From positions 1-64,000 of the forward strand of contig JAXDFZ010000008.1 of the NCBI GenBank assembly GCA_034665305.1: 64,000 nt of DNA, given 5' to 3'. The DNA comes from DASXRU01 sp034665305 (GTDB lineage Bacteria > Acidobacteriota > Blastocatellia > Pyrinomonadales > Pyrinomonadaceae). The notes beneath the pieces are model-generated. The model searched no databases. It worked only from the letters and a program-made list of their open reading frames with translations, and was not told the DNA's origin. The translations under genes and the position numbers were made by a program. How positions within the stretch are numbered: position 1 is the stretch's first letter; every line of letters begins with the position of its first letter. This document shows positions 16,498 to 25,582 of this stretch, one piece after another.

Positions 16498-18729
16498 CTA
16501 TTCAATCTGGAAAGTAATCTGCTCGACGGCCCTGGCGTTGGCAACGCGATCAAAAATGGTTACCTGGAGCAAATAGCGACCGGGCGGCAGTGTCTGCAGC
16601 GCAACGTCGGCGCCATAAACGATGCGGGCCAGATCGGTGGTGGCGTCAATGCCAACCTTGCGCGTAGGGCTGGTGACAACCGCCTGCCCGTTGCGCGAAA
16701 TCTGTATTTGCGATTCCAGATTCGGCCCTCCGCTGCCGGTCGCCGCATTGTAAATAATAGTCAAGAAATTAAGATGCGCGCCGTGGCCAAAACGGCGGTC
16801 CACGCTGAATTGCACCGGTTCGCCGGCGCCGCCGGCTGACGTCTTCTGATTTGAACCAAGAAACTGTCCGCCTACCAGGAGGCTACTTAGCGTCAGCCGC
16901 TTCCCTGAAAGATCCGGGATTTCGATCCACTGGGCCGCGCTCCCGACTTTGCCGCTCTTGTCATCGCGCGTGGCGACTCTGACCTGATAGATGCCCGGCT
17001 TGATCGGAATCTTGTAACTGTAAATCACGCCCGGGTTCTGAACTCCCGTAGCTGAAGAAGGATTTACGTTCACCCGGGTTTTGAAGCCGCTGACCTGCTT
17101 GCCCTGATCGTTCAGCACCACTCCCGCCAGATCGATCGCCGCTGCCTGTTTACCGTCGGCGCCGTAGCCGAGGACGTCTGTAGCCATCTGCGTGGACGCG
17201 GTCACGACCGGTCCTGTGTTCGGCACATCCAAAAAGCTAACCGACAATTCTGTAGGCAAACCTTTTCTCGCTGAGGGAGCGCTCATAGCGGCGTTCAGAA
17301 TCTGGTCCGTACTCTTCGGCGCCGCGGCGGTGTCAGATAGCGATGCCTTAACGCTAACGGCCTTTGCTGCGCTTTTTGTTTCGGTCATGAAGCCGCGCGG
17401 CAGACGCACCGTCAGATCGGGTCGTCCCACGATGGTCACTTCGATCTTCTTGAAGTTTCCACCCTTCTGTTCCTCCATCGGCGGACGCCAGGCCATCAAA
17501 TAGTAATTCGAAGTTTCGTTGAGGGCATTTGTGACTGCGGTGTTGAAGGCGCCGGAATTCAGCAGCGCCCGCCCTCCCGTATCATCCGCCAACGCAGTCA
17601 ACGGATCCTGAGAGGACGACAGTTCGCCGATACTCGAGCGCGAGAGGCGCCCATTTGGATCGCTGCGATTGCTGGCCGCGTCGGTCATTCCTACGATGCC
17701 GCGCGCATCCATGGCGTAGATAACCACGCCGGAACGGACCGCTGCGTCGGTGATCTGTTTCAACTTGTCCCCAAAGGCCGTGTTCCGGTCGTTCAGGAAA
17801 AAACCGTCCGAGATAAAGAAGACGAGCTTGCGCCCGCTCATCTGGCTCGACGAACGCATCAGGCTCTCCAGCGTTGAAAGAGTGCTGACTGTCACGGCAG
17901 CAGACTGCTTAAGCATGGAATTGGCGCGTTCCTTCACATTGCGTTCCGCCATCTCGCGCGACATTCCCCCGGCAACCGGTTGGGGGCTTGATTTCGCGCC
18001 AAAGGGGCCAGACGCCGTGGGGCCGAGATTTCCGCCCGGGTTGCGGTAGTTTGTTTGCTTCAGTAACTCTTCGGCATAGTACGAGAGTGCGTCTCGGTCG
18101 CCCTGATCAACTCTGAGGGCGGAGTACTCCGTCATGGTGACAATCTCACTATCACGAATGGTATACGGCCGGTAATTCAGCCGGGCCAAAGCCGCGCGCG
18201 AAACCGCCTTGAGATTTGCAAACCGCTGCAGAAAACCAATCTGGCCGCTGGGTGAGGCAATTGCCACCTGATCGTCCGGCCCCATCTGCTGCTCGATAAA
18301 GTCCAGGATTGCTTTGCGTGTGTTGACTAAACTTGCGGCACTAAGGTGCAGGTCGTCGACGAAAAAAATGACCACGCGGCCGCGATACGAGGGCGCGGTT
18401 ATGGGGGCGGTGGCTGCCTGCGAACCAGCGCGATTGGCCAAGGCTTCCGATTTTTCCTCGCCCAATGTTCCGGACGTAACGCGCTCGAAGAAGGAAAGCT
18501 CAACCGGTTTCCCGTCAATACGAACCTGAAATTGTTCGGGCTTAAGTCCTTCAACGAAGCGACCCTGCTTGTCGAGCACGATCACACCCGTTTGCACGAG
18601 TTCGGTGCTGATCCTGATGACCTCATCCTGATCATTCGTGGGTTGTTGCGCGAAAGTTGAAACGATTAGCGTGAGCGAAGTCAGGGCGGCGTAAACAATA
18701 CGCAGCGAGCGCGACATTGTCGGTAGCAT
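16498..18729 (-). CDS. secreted VWFA-related protein, paralogue 3
   Basis: The first gene of the tandem trio, about 743 residues from the start chosen here. ATG at 18727-18729 follows ACGAGG by ten bases and gives a standard signal peptide (LRIVYAALTSLTLIVSTFAQ). The frame stays open upstream to 18870, but that extension looks non-coding. The domain order matches the other paralogues, with FFVDDLHLS in the von Willebrand A fold, FFISDGFFL and ALADDTGGR later, and the C-terminal LPPGRYLLQVTIFDRVAN. Closest by eye to paralogue 1, with which it shares the NxGGxLGPxxSGP insert. Probable export to the periplasm or surface; ligand unknown. Confidence 0.85.
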   Translation of the reverse strand: MLPTMSRSLRIVYAALTSLTLIVSTFAQQPTNDQDEVIRISTELVQTGVIVLDKQGRFVEGLKPEQFQVRIDGKPVELSFFERVTSGTLGEEKSEALANRAGSQAATAPITAPSYRGRVVIFFVDDLHLSAASLVNTRKAILDFIEQQMGPDDQVAIASPSGQIGFLQRFANLKAVSRAALARLNYRPYTIRDSEIVTMTEYSALRVDQGDRDALSYYAEELLKQTNYRNPGGNLGPTASGPFGAKSSPQPVAGGMSREMAERNVKERANSMLKQSAAVTVSTLSTLESLMRSSSQMSGRKLVFFISDGFFLNDRNTAFGDKLKQITDAAVRSGVVIYAMDARGIVGMTDAASNRSDPNGRLSRSSIGELSSSQDPLTALADDTGGRALLNSGAFNTAVTNALNETSNYYLMAWRPPMEEQKGGNFKKIEVTIVGRPDLTVRLPRGFMTETKSAAKAVSVKASLSDTAAAPKSTDQILNAAMSAPSARKGLPTELSVSFLDVPNTGPVVTASTQMATDVLGYGADGKQAAAIDLAGVVLNDQGKQVSGFKTRVNVNPSSATGVQNPGVIYSYKIPIKPGIYQVRVATRDDKSGKVGSAAQWIEIPDLSGKRLTLSSLLVGGQFLGSNQKTSAGGAGEPVQFSVDRRFGHGAHLNFLTIIYNAATGSGGPNLESQIQISRNGQAVVTSPTRKVGIDATTDLARIVYGADVALQTLPPGRYLLQVTIFDRVANARAVEQITFQIE

Positions 18730-18931
18730 TGATTGTAAACCTCGTAGAAGTAGTAGCCGGGGAGACGGCGAGAGTATAGCATGCACCGGCCGCGCTTTTA
18801 ACCAGCCCCCTGACAGCTCGAGGGTATCTATTCGTCTCCTGAAAAGATGGCTTTGCGCGGTCGGCTTCATATACTATGCAGCCGCTCTCCACATCATTAA
18901 CTCTAGGAGCGGGATACTTAAACCCCACGGT

Positions 18932-20275
18932 ATGGTCTCGCCTTCCGAACAAACGCAAAATAATGAAGTGGCGGCTGAGGGGCCGGTGTCTGCTATTACG
19001 CGCGCCACGCCTCGGCGCCGCATTGATTCAATAGATATCCTGCGCGGCATCGTGATGGTCATCATGATGCTCGATCACACGCGGGATTTTGTGCACCGCT
19101 ACGTGATGCAGGGTTTCGATCCTACTGATCTTGCCCATACCAGCGTCAAGCTATTCTTCACCCGCTGGATCACGCACTTCTGCGCGCCGATCTTCGTGTT
19201 CCTCGCCGGCACCGGTATTTATCTGCAAGCGGCCCGCGGTAAGTCGCGCGGCGAACTCAGCCGATTTCTGTTGACGCGCGGTCTGTGGCTAATCGTGCTT
19301 GAGTTTACAGCGGTGCGCGTCGCAGTGACCTTTAATTTCAAATATTCTTTCCTGGGTATCATGCAGGTGATCTGGGTCATTGGCGTTTCCATGATCGTCT
19401 TGGCTGCGCTTATTCATTTGCCTCGCTGGGTTGTGGGCAGCTTCGGGGTTGTAATGATTGCCGCGCATAACTGGTTTGATCGGTTTCGAGTGCCGGGCAG
19501 CTGGCGTGGGCGGGGAAGTGCAGTTCCTGGCTATGGGGCCAAGCTCTTGATGATTTTGCATCAGGCGTTTGAGGCCTTCCCGATTGCTGGTTGGCCCAGT
19601 CCCGTGGTGGCCGTGATCTATCCGCTGATTCCATGGGTGGGCGTGATGGCCGCGGGCTATTCGTTTGGAGCGATTTACGGATGGCAGGTTGAGCGGCGGC
19701 GGCGGTTTTTATTTGTGACAGGCGCATTGGCAACTGCGTTGTTCATCATCCTGCGGCTGATAAATCGGTACGGCGATGCGTCGCCTTGGTCGGTGCAGGG
19801 CTCGACGGCGTTTACGGTTCTTTCGTTCCTTAACGTCACGAAGTATCCGCCTTCGTTACTGTTTTTGTTGATGACGTTGGGGCCGGCTTTATTAGCGCTG
19901 GCTTTCTTTGAGAAGGCGCCGTGCGATTCTCGTTCGTCCGAGAACAGCGAGGGGGAGGAGAAGTCAATCGGATTTGCCGGAAAGATACGTAACTTCTTCG
20001 TTACGTTCGGTCGTGTGCCGCTTTTCTTCTACCTGCTGCAATGGCCCACGGCCCACTTCATCTCCGTCGGCGTCCACGCTATCGCCGGCAAACCGATCGG
20101 TTGGATGTTCGGCAAGCAGCTTGGTATTGATCCCCCGCCGCCACCCGGCACGGGCTTCAATCTGGCAGTCGTCTATGTGTGCTGGATCGCCGGCGTGCTG
20201 ATGCTCTATCCGCTTTGCAAATGGTTTGCGGGAGTGAAAGCTCGGCGTAAGGATTGGTGGCTTTCGTATCTCTAA
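18932..20275 (+). CDS. DUF1624/HGSNAT-like membrane acyltransferase
   Basis: A multi-pass membrane protein of 447 residues. The signature RRIDSIDILRGIVMVIMMLDHTRDFVH (about 29-55) with its His-containing end of the first TM helix is typical of the DUF1624 / heparan-alpha-glucosaminide N-acetyltransferase family, which belongs to a larger group of membrane acyltransferases. About ten hydrophobic segments follow; the last region reads FFYLLQWPTAHFISVGVHAIAG. Family members are thought to move acetyl or acyl groups across the membrane onto sugars; the substrate here is unknown. It is transcribed divergently from VWFA paralogue 3 across a gap of about 200 bases. AGGAG lies too far upstream (22 bases) to be a normal ribosome-binding site. 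Confidence 0.8.
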   Translation: MVSPSEQTQNNEVAAEGPVSAITRATPRRRIDSIDILRGIVMVIMMLDHTRDFVHRYVMQGFDPTDLAHTSVKLFFTRWITHFCAPIFVFLAGTGIYLQAARGKSRGELSRFLLTRGLWLIVLEFTAVRVAVTFNFKYSFLGIMQVIWVIGVSMIVLAALIHLPRWVVGSFGVVMIAAHNWFDRFRVPGSWRGRGSAVPGYGAKLLMILHQAFEAFPIAGWPSPVVAVIYPLIPWVGVMAAGYSFGAIYGWQVERRRRFLFVTGALATALFIILRLINRYGDASPWSVQGSTAFTVLSFLNVTKYPPSLLFLLMTLGPALLALAFFEKAPCDSRSSENSEGEEKSIGFAGKIRNFFVTFGRVPLFFYLLQWPTAHFISVGVHAIAGKPIGWMFGKQLGIDPPPPPGTGFNLAVVYVCWIAGVLMLYPLCKWFAGVKARRKDWWLSYL

Positions 20276-20278
20276 AGT

Positions 20279-20758
20279 CTAGGATGGGGGCACGATCTGG
20301 TATCCAACAAACGCGATTCCCATGCAAACTAACTGAGCAACAAATGAGCGTCTTGTCTTCTCCCAGAACTTAGCTATCGCGAATAGACCGACCCACGGAA
20401 TGAAGAGCGATGCTAAGCCCCAGCCGGTGCTCTGCTCGAAAATCCGCACCAGCAACCAAAGATGGGCCAGCACTGTTAGCGCCATTCCGGTGAACATAAA
20501 GGTGATGGCGAATATCTGGGCTGTCTCACCCTGGATTAATTGAAAAACTCTGGAGAGAACGACGGTCAGCGCCGCGAAGGCAAGAACGCCAATTAGAACC
20601 ATGATGCCGCCAGAGAAGAACCCCTTACTTTCCACCGGGTCGGACGCATACACCTGTGCAGCCTTGGCCTGAACGGTGAGGAGCGAACCACATCTCTTAC
20701 ACTCCACGTCGGCAGACCAGTTAACAATTCCACACTGAAGGCACTTAATACTATTCAT
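20279..20758 (-). CDS. zinc-ribbon membrane protein of unknown function
   Basis: A 159-residue protein that starts with a four-cysteine zinc ribbon (CLQCG...CKRCGSLL, residues 7-26), a linker and about three to four hydrophobic segments (about 48-70, 80-105, 115-150). Proteins of this layout are common and mostly uncharacterised. Start supported by GGAGG eight bases upstream. Convergent with the acyltransferase gene, the two stop codons being about three bases apart. Function unknown. Confidence 0.65.
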   Translation of the reverse strand: MNSIKCLQCGIVNWSADVECKRCGSLLTVQAKAAQVYASDPVESKGFFSGGIMVLIGVLAFAALTVVLSRVFQLIQGETAQIFAITFMFTGMALTVLAHLWLLVRIFEQSTGWGLASLFIPWVGLFAIAKFWEKTRRSFVAQLVCMGIAFVGYQIVPPS

Positions 20759-20900
20759 CAGAAATCCTCCGAGAAAAGCCAGGTTGGATATTTGGGATTG
20801 GTGAAAAACCCGGTGGGAACCCGTGGTGCTGAGTCAGGACAAATCGGCCACGAATAATATAGCTAGGGATCGGAGAAATAATCAATAAATTCCGTGAAAG

Positions 20901-21074
20901 GGTAGTGGGTCAGTTTGAAAATCTCATTAGCACCGCACTTCAGTGCGTTGATCGAGGAATGATATTTGACGGTTTTCCGGAGAAAACCGTTGAAACGTTT
21001 CAGAGTGGATATATCGCCCGTGCCCACCCGACTGAAGTCAGGTGCTGATGAGAAGGCGAGCTGACCCAATACCC
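20901..21074 (-). repeat. palindromic MITE/BIME-like element, copy B (inverted)
   Basis: Same family as the elements at 9811-9995 and 48571-48706 but in opposite orientation: the CACCGCACT-type hairpin is on the left and the CTGAAGTCAGGTG hairpin on the right. The ends are GTAGTGGGTCAGTTTGAAAA and, on the reverse complement of the right end, GTATTGGGTCAGCTCGCCTT. It fills the gap between a zinc-ribbon protein gene and an asparaginase-like gene. The remaining bases from 20759 to 21101 show nothing else. Confidence 0.8.
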
Positions 21075-21101
21075 GTGCGGGGCTGCCCTAATTCGGTCGC
21101 A

Positions 21102-22217
21102 CTACGGTGTTGACTTGCCGGGAAGCAGCGCATCGCAAGGCAATGTTTGCGGCCCTTTGTCGGTGCAGACTGCGTACTTCGCGCTTGAGCCCTCGTACAT
21201 GGTTACCCCCGCGTATTCGCCCTTGGCATTAAGGATGTAAAAGTTGATACCAAAGTTTGGATTGCCGCGAGCGTTCAGCAGGCGCTTCTCGACCGTATTG
21301 GCTTTGATTCGTTTCAGGGCTTCCATTCCGGCGTCCTTGGGGTGAGCGCCGCGACGCATCTCTTCGACAATCAAGAAGGAACGAAGGTTATAAAGGTTCG
21401 CTTCACCACGACCGGTGGAGCCGGCGGCCCCGACGGCGCCATCAACATAGAGTCCCGCACCGAGGATCGGAGAGTCTCCCAGCCGTCCGGGTATTTTCCA
21501 TGAAAGGCCGCTGGTGGTGGTGACGCCGCAAATCTCTCCCTTGCTATTGACGCCGTCGCAGTTGATCGTGCCGTAAAGATGTTCGGGCCGGAGCAAACCT
21601 TCGGCCAGCATTTCGAGCGTCGCCCGGCGACCGGCTTCCGCGCGACTCCCGGGGTTTAGGTAGTGCGAAGGATCGGTGCGGCGCTTCCACTCCAGCCAAA
21701 GTGCGCGCGAGTGATCCGTGTTCAGGTCGTCCTCGATTTTGAAGCCCATGTTCCGGGCGAATTCTTGCGCTCCTTTACCAACGAGAAGGTGATGATCGGT
21801 ATTCTCCATGACCGACTGCGCGACGAGAGAGGGAGTGCGAACACCTTCCAACGCCCCGACCGCGCCGGCTCGTTTCTTTGGTCCGTGCATGCATGACGAA
21901 TCCAACTGGACCACGCCGTCGGCATTCGGCAGCCCGCCATAACCAACGCTGTCGTCGAGAGGATCGAGTTCGACGATATTCACACCCGCAATCAAGGCGT
22001 CGAGGACATCCGCACCTCCCGTCATCATTGTGAAGGCTTTCTCCACGCAAGTAACAGAGCCGCCGTTTTTATAGATGTTCCCGTTTGCAGAAGAAATCAC
22101 CACCGGTTTCGCACCGGCCGGGATTAGGAATGCCGGGCCATGGTTTGGCCTGACCTTGGTCGCTGGCAGAGCAAGCCCGGCGGCGGCGCCGGCGATCATG
22201 AAGTCTCTTCGTTTCAT
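21102..22217 (-). CDS. Tat-exported N4-glycosylasparaginase-like Ntn hydrolase
   Basis: A type 2 asparaginase/glycosylasparaginase family protein of 371 residues from the start chosen here. It begins MKRRDFMIAGAAAGLALP, a twin-arginine signal, so export in folded form is likely. The family is made as a precursor that cuts itself to expose an N-terminal Thr nucleophile; by alignment with family pattern this is probably Thr217 in LYGTINCDGV. The following PGRLGDSPILGAGLYVD and GSTGRGEANLYN segments match the substrate-binding loops. It likely hydrolyses Asn-linked sugars or beta-aspartyl peptides. An upstream extension to 22352 is in frame but would bury the Tat signal. Confidence 0.85.
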   Translation of the reverse strand: MKRRDFMIAGAAAGLALPATKVRPNHGPAFLIPAGAKPVVISSANGNIYKNGGSVTCVEKAFTMMTGGADVLDALIAGVNIVELDPLDDSVGYGGLPNADGVVQLDSSCMHGPKKRAGAVGALEGVRTPSLVAQSVMENTDHHLLVGKGAQEFARNMGFKIEDDLNTDHSRALWLEWKRRTDPSHYLNPGSRAEAGRRATLEMLAEGLLRPEHLYGTINCDGVNSKGEICGVTTTSGLSWKIPGRLGDSPILGAGLYVDGAVGAAGSTGRGEANLYNLRSFLIVEEMRRGAHPKDAGMEALKRIKANTVEKRLLNARGNPNFGINFYILNAKGEYAGVTMYEGSSAKYAVCTDKGPQTLPCDALLPGKSTP

Positions 22218-22305
22218 TGTGGGGAGCCCTTTCGTTGGCTGGCGACGGTTTTGTCTTACGCTGTCCTGATTTTTCAAACTACTGACCGGGGCGTTAGCTA
22301 TTGCG

Positions 22306-24522
22306 TCAATCAATAACAAAGCTGGTGCGCTGGGTCGCGCTTGATTTGGCAATTCGATCTACAACGGTAACCTGCAAGACATAGCGGCCCGGGGGCAAAC
22401 CGAAAAGTGGTATGTCGGCCGCGTAAGGAATTCGTGCCAGATCGGTTGCCGGAAACACTTCGATCCGGCGCGACGTGGTTGTCACCACCGGCTGGTTGTC
22501 GCGAAGTAAATGCACCTGGACCGCGAGGTCAGCCGCATTAGTGGACGCTGAACTCGCACTCACGTCGGTGATCGGTAGCGCAGGCGTCGGGCCGCCATTG
22601 CGCCTGGTCGCGTTGTAGACGAACGTCAGGAACCTTAGGTTTGAGCTGCGGGAAAACCGGTGCTGGACGTTGAGTTCCGCTTGGCCCAAGGGGTTCGCCT
22701 GGTTGACCACGCGCGAAGCGGCCGCGGTTCGCTCTCCCAGCATTAGCGAGCCGAGCACTAATTTGCGGGAAGCGAGGTCCGGAACTTCAATCCATTGACG
22801 GGCGCTCCCCGTGCGGCCGGTGGCGTTGTCACGCGCCGCAACGCGCACTTGATAGATTCCAGGTTTCAGTTTGAATTCGTATAGATAAGTGGCACTCTCC
22901 GGGAGCGCGGCTTGCGGATCGGTTGACTTGGGCTTAACGGTCATCTGGGTGTGGAAACTGCCGGCCACCTTGCCCTCAACGTCATAAACAACGCCCAGCA
23001 AACCTACTTCAGCCGTGGGTTTGCCTTCGCTTACCGTAAACGACGAAGCATCCAACGCTGATTGCATCGCGACCACCGTCTTCGAGCCGGTGGTTAAGTC
23101 ATCCAAAAACTCAACGATCAGGGAAGTCGGAATTCTGTTCCCCGTATAGACGGAAGTGACGGCCGTCCGCAATTCTTCATCGGCTTGCTTCGCCGGCGGC
23201 AGAGTATTTTTCGCTTTGTTTTTTGCGATCGGCGATTTGTCATCCGAGGCAAATCCTTGTCGGAGAAGTACCGTCAGCTCGGGTCGGCCAACAATGCTGA
23301 CGTCCACGCGAGCGGACTTACCTCGATGATCCTCCGCTTCTGGACGCCAGGCTATTAGGTAGTAGCCGGAGGTCTCCTCTATCGCGCGGGTAAAACCGGA
23401 GGAAAGATCGTTGCTATTAAACAGAGGCCTGCCGCCGGTATCTCTGGCGAGCGCGTTAAGAGCATCCTGAGAAGCCCCCATCTCGCCCATCATCGCTCGG
23501 TCCACTCGTCCGCTCTCATCCGGCGGTGCGTCAGAACTGGCGTCATTAAGGCTCGCAATTAATCCGCGGGCATCTATCGTGTAGATCACTACTCCCGCTT
23601 TATTTGCAGCCGCGGTTACGCGTCTGAGCCGGTCAGCCGAGTCAGCGTTGAAATCAAGAAAAAAACCATCCGAAATAAAAAGGATGAGCTTGCGTCCCGG
23701 AAGTTCCTTCGAGGAAGCAACCAAACCTTCGAGCGATTGCAGAGTGTTGGCAGTGACGCGGCCGGCTTCCGTTCTAAGTTGACGAGCTCGGCCCAACACC
23801 ATCTCTTCGGCCGCGGTGCGGGCTATGTTGGGTATTTGCCGCATTACTTGTTCTACAAAGTATGCGAGCAACTCACGATCAATTTCGACCTGAAGCGCCT
23901 GATACTCGCTCATCGGCGGCCGTTCAAGGTCCCGGGTCGCAGAAGGGCGGCCCCGCAGGCGCTCGACGGCGAGCCGCAGCACTTCTTTGTTATCCGTCAG
24001 TTGCTGAAGAAACCCGATCTTACCGCTGGGAGACATAACGGCAGCTTCGTCGTTTTGTCCCATTTCATTGTCAACAAACTTCAGCAGCATCTTCCGCACG
24101 TTGAACATACTGCCGGGTGACAGATGGAAATCATCGACATAGAAAAACACGCTGCGCCCGCGATCGAGAGGCGCAGATCCTGCTTTAGTTACCGTCGTCG
24201 TTGGGGCGCCGCCGCGGGCCGCTGCCAGTTGGGCCTCTTCGTTGGCGCTGCCCGCTTTCACTCGTTCGAAAAACTGAATTTGACGGGGCTTCTTGTCAAC
24301 GCGGAGCTCGAATTGTTCTCGCTTCAGACCCTCGACGAAGGCACCGTTCCTATCGAGCACGGTGACATCGGTTTGCATGATCTCAGACGAAATTCGAATT
24401 ACATCGTCCTGGTCATCTGGAGGTGGTGTCGGAGTAGGCCGCTGGGCGCGCGCGGCAGGCGCCACGAGAACGCATAGCACAGCCGCGAAGAGAGCCAGCA
24501 GGCGAATTAGATCCTGGTGCAT
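22306..24522 (-). CDS. secreted VWFA-related protein, paralogue 4
   Basis: 738 residues with the same layout as the three tandem paralogues but more divergent. Signal peptide ending near ARAQ, the VIRISSEIMQTDVTVLDRNG domain, a von Willebrand A domain with FYVDDFHLS at the metal site and LFISDGFFL after it, then ALARDTGGRPLF and a C-terminal LPPGRYVLQVTVVDRIAK. It carries an insert near the C-terminus (TDVSASSASTNAADLAVQ) absent from the others. Its 3' end lies close to the Tat-exported asparaginase gene, which is on the same strand downstream. Ligand unknown. Export is clear, function is not. Confidence 0.85.
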   Translation of the reverse strand: MHQDLIRLLALFAAVLCVLVAPAARAQRPTPTPPPDDQDDVIRISSEIMQTDVTVLDRNGAFVEGLKREQFELRVDKKPRQIQFFERVKAGSANEEAQLAAARGGAPTTTVTKAGSAPLDRGRSVFFYVDDFHLSPGSMFNVRKMLLKFVDNEMGQNDEAAVMSPSGKIGFLQQLTDNKEVLRLAVERLRGRPSATRDLERPPMSEYQALQVEIDRELLAYFVEQVMRQIPNIARTAAEEMVLGRARQLRTEAGRVTANTLQSLEGLVASSKELPGRKLILFISDGFFLDFNADSADRLRRVTAAANKAGVVIYTIDARGLIASLNDASSDAPPDESGRVDRAMMGEMGASQDALNALARDTGGRPLFNSNDLSSGFTRAIEETSGYYLIAWRPEAEDHRGKSARVDVSIVGRPELTVLLRQGFASDDKSPIAKNKAKNTLPPAKQADEELRTAVTSVYTGNRIPTSLIVEFLDDLTTGSKTVVAMQSALDASSFTVSEGKPTAEVGLLGVVYDVEGKVAGSFHTQMTVKPKSTDPQAALPESATYLYEFKLKPGIYQVRVAARDNATGRTGSARQWIEVPDLASRKLVLGSLMLGERTAAASRVVNQANPLGQAELNVQHRFSRSSNLRFLTFVYNATRRNGGPTPALPITDVSASSASTNAADLAVQVHLLRDNQPVVTTTSRRIEVFPATDLARIPYAADIPLFGLPPGRYVLQVTVVDRIAKSSATQRTSFVID

Positions 24523-24667
24523 GTCGACGTTTTCGGCAGAGGTTCAGCAACTCTGGGCGAACGTTAGGACCGGGGGAGTAACGGGCGAATGATATCATGC
24601 GCCGCAACCGAAAACCCTGGAGAGACCGTTTTCGTATCAGACTATTCTGGCAACGACAGAAATTACC

Positions 24668-25582
24668 ATGGGAAACAACTCACCGACCCTCGAAATTCAG
24701 AATATCAGCAAGCGGTTCGGCGATTTCACCGCGGTCAAGGATCTGAGCCTGACGGTGCGAGCGGGCCGGATTTTTGGGCTGATTGGGCCGAACGGCGCTG
24801 GTAAGACGACTACGATTCGCATGATCGTAAATATCACCATGCCGGATACTGGCACGATCAAGCTTTTCGGCCAGACGATCGACCCGGCGCTTCAGGATCG
24901 CATCGGTTACCTCCCGGAAGAACGCGGGCTTTATAAGAAGATGAAAATCGGAGAACAGCTCAAGTTCTTTGCTGCGCTCAAGAATGTTTCGACAGCCGAC
25001 GCCGACAAACTGGTGGATCGCTGGCTCGCCCGGGTAGAACTGAGTGCCTGGAAAAACAAACGAGCGAAGGAACTGTCGAAAGGGATGCAGCAAAAAATTC
25101 AATTCATCGCGGCAGTTATGCATGATCCGGATCTCCTGATTCTGGACGAACCTTTTTCGGGACTAGACCCCGTGAATGTCGAACTGCTGCGGGATGTCGT
25201 GCTGGAATTGAAGGGCCAAGGCAAAACAATAATCTTTTCCACGCACCAGATGGAACTGGCCGAAAAACTGTGCGACGACATCTGCATGATCAATAGATCG
25301 GAAAAGGTTTTGGATGGAAGTTTACGCGAGGTCAAACGCAGCTTTGGCAGGAACGCGGTGGCGCTGCGAATGGAAGGTGGCGATAACGTACTTCGGGACC
25401 GCACCCTGATTGCGAAAGTCGATCGCGATAGCGATGAGTTGGAGGCGCTGCTGGCGCCGGGCGCGACTGCCCAGCAACTATTAGAGCGGCTAATCACCGA
25501 AGGAGCGCAGATCACCCGATTCGAATTGGTTGAGCCCAGCCTGAACGACATCTTCATCGAAAAGGTGAGGGGAGCAGCATGA
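24668..25582 (+). CDS. ABC transporter ATP-binding protein (NatA-like)
   Basis: The ATPase subunit of an ABC-2 type exporter, 304 residues. Walker A is GPNGAGKTTTIRM (about 38-50), the signature LSKGMQQKIQF lies near 138-148, Walker B is LLILDEPFSGLDP near 158-170 and the switch His is in FSTHQME. A C-terminal domain of about 80 residues (DUF4162-like) is typical of NatA-type exporters. The gene overlaps its permease by four bases (ATGA), so the two are translated together. The closest named relatives are Na+ or drug exporters, but the substrate cannot be read. Confidence 0.92.
   Translation: MGNNSPTLEIQNISKRFGDFTAVKDLSLTVRAGRIFGLIGPNGAGKTTTIRMIVNITMPDTGTIKLFGQTIDPALQDRIGYLPEERGLYKKMKIGEQLKFFAALKNVSTADADKLVDRWLARVELSAWKNKRAKELSKGMQQKIQFIAAVMHDPDLLILDEPFSGLDPVNVELLRDVVLELKGQGKTIIFSTHQMELAEKLCDDICMINRSEKVLDGSLREVKRSFGRNAVALRMEGGDNVLRDRTLIAKVDRDSDELEALLAPGATAQQLLERLITEGAQITRFELVEPSLNDIFIEKVRGAA

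Noticed and set aside
18730..18870. Longer N-terminus for VWFA paralogue 3
   Set aside because: It would place 47 non-hydrophobic residues before the signal peptide; the ATG at 18727-18729 has a Shine-Dalgarno and gives a normal signal peptide.
20863..21069. 68-codon minus-strand frame between the zinc-ribbon gene and the asparaginase gene
   Set aside because: It lies almost wholly within palindromic copy B and is not coding.
22218..22352. Longer N-terminus for the asparaginase-like protein
   Set aside because: It would bury the MKRRDFM twin-arginine signal 45 residues inside the protein.
11993..24522. Phage-defence or mobile island reading of the VWFA region
   Set aside because: No integrase, transposase, restriction or known defence domain is present; the proteins carry export signals and belong to a family common in Acidobacteria.
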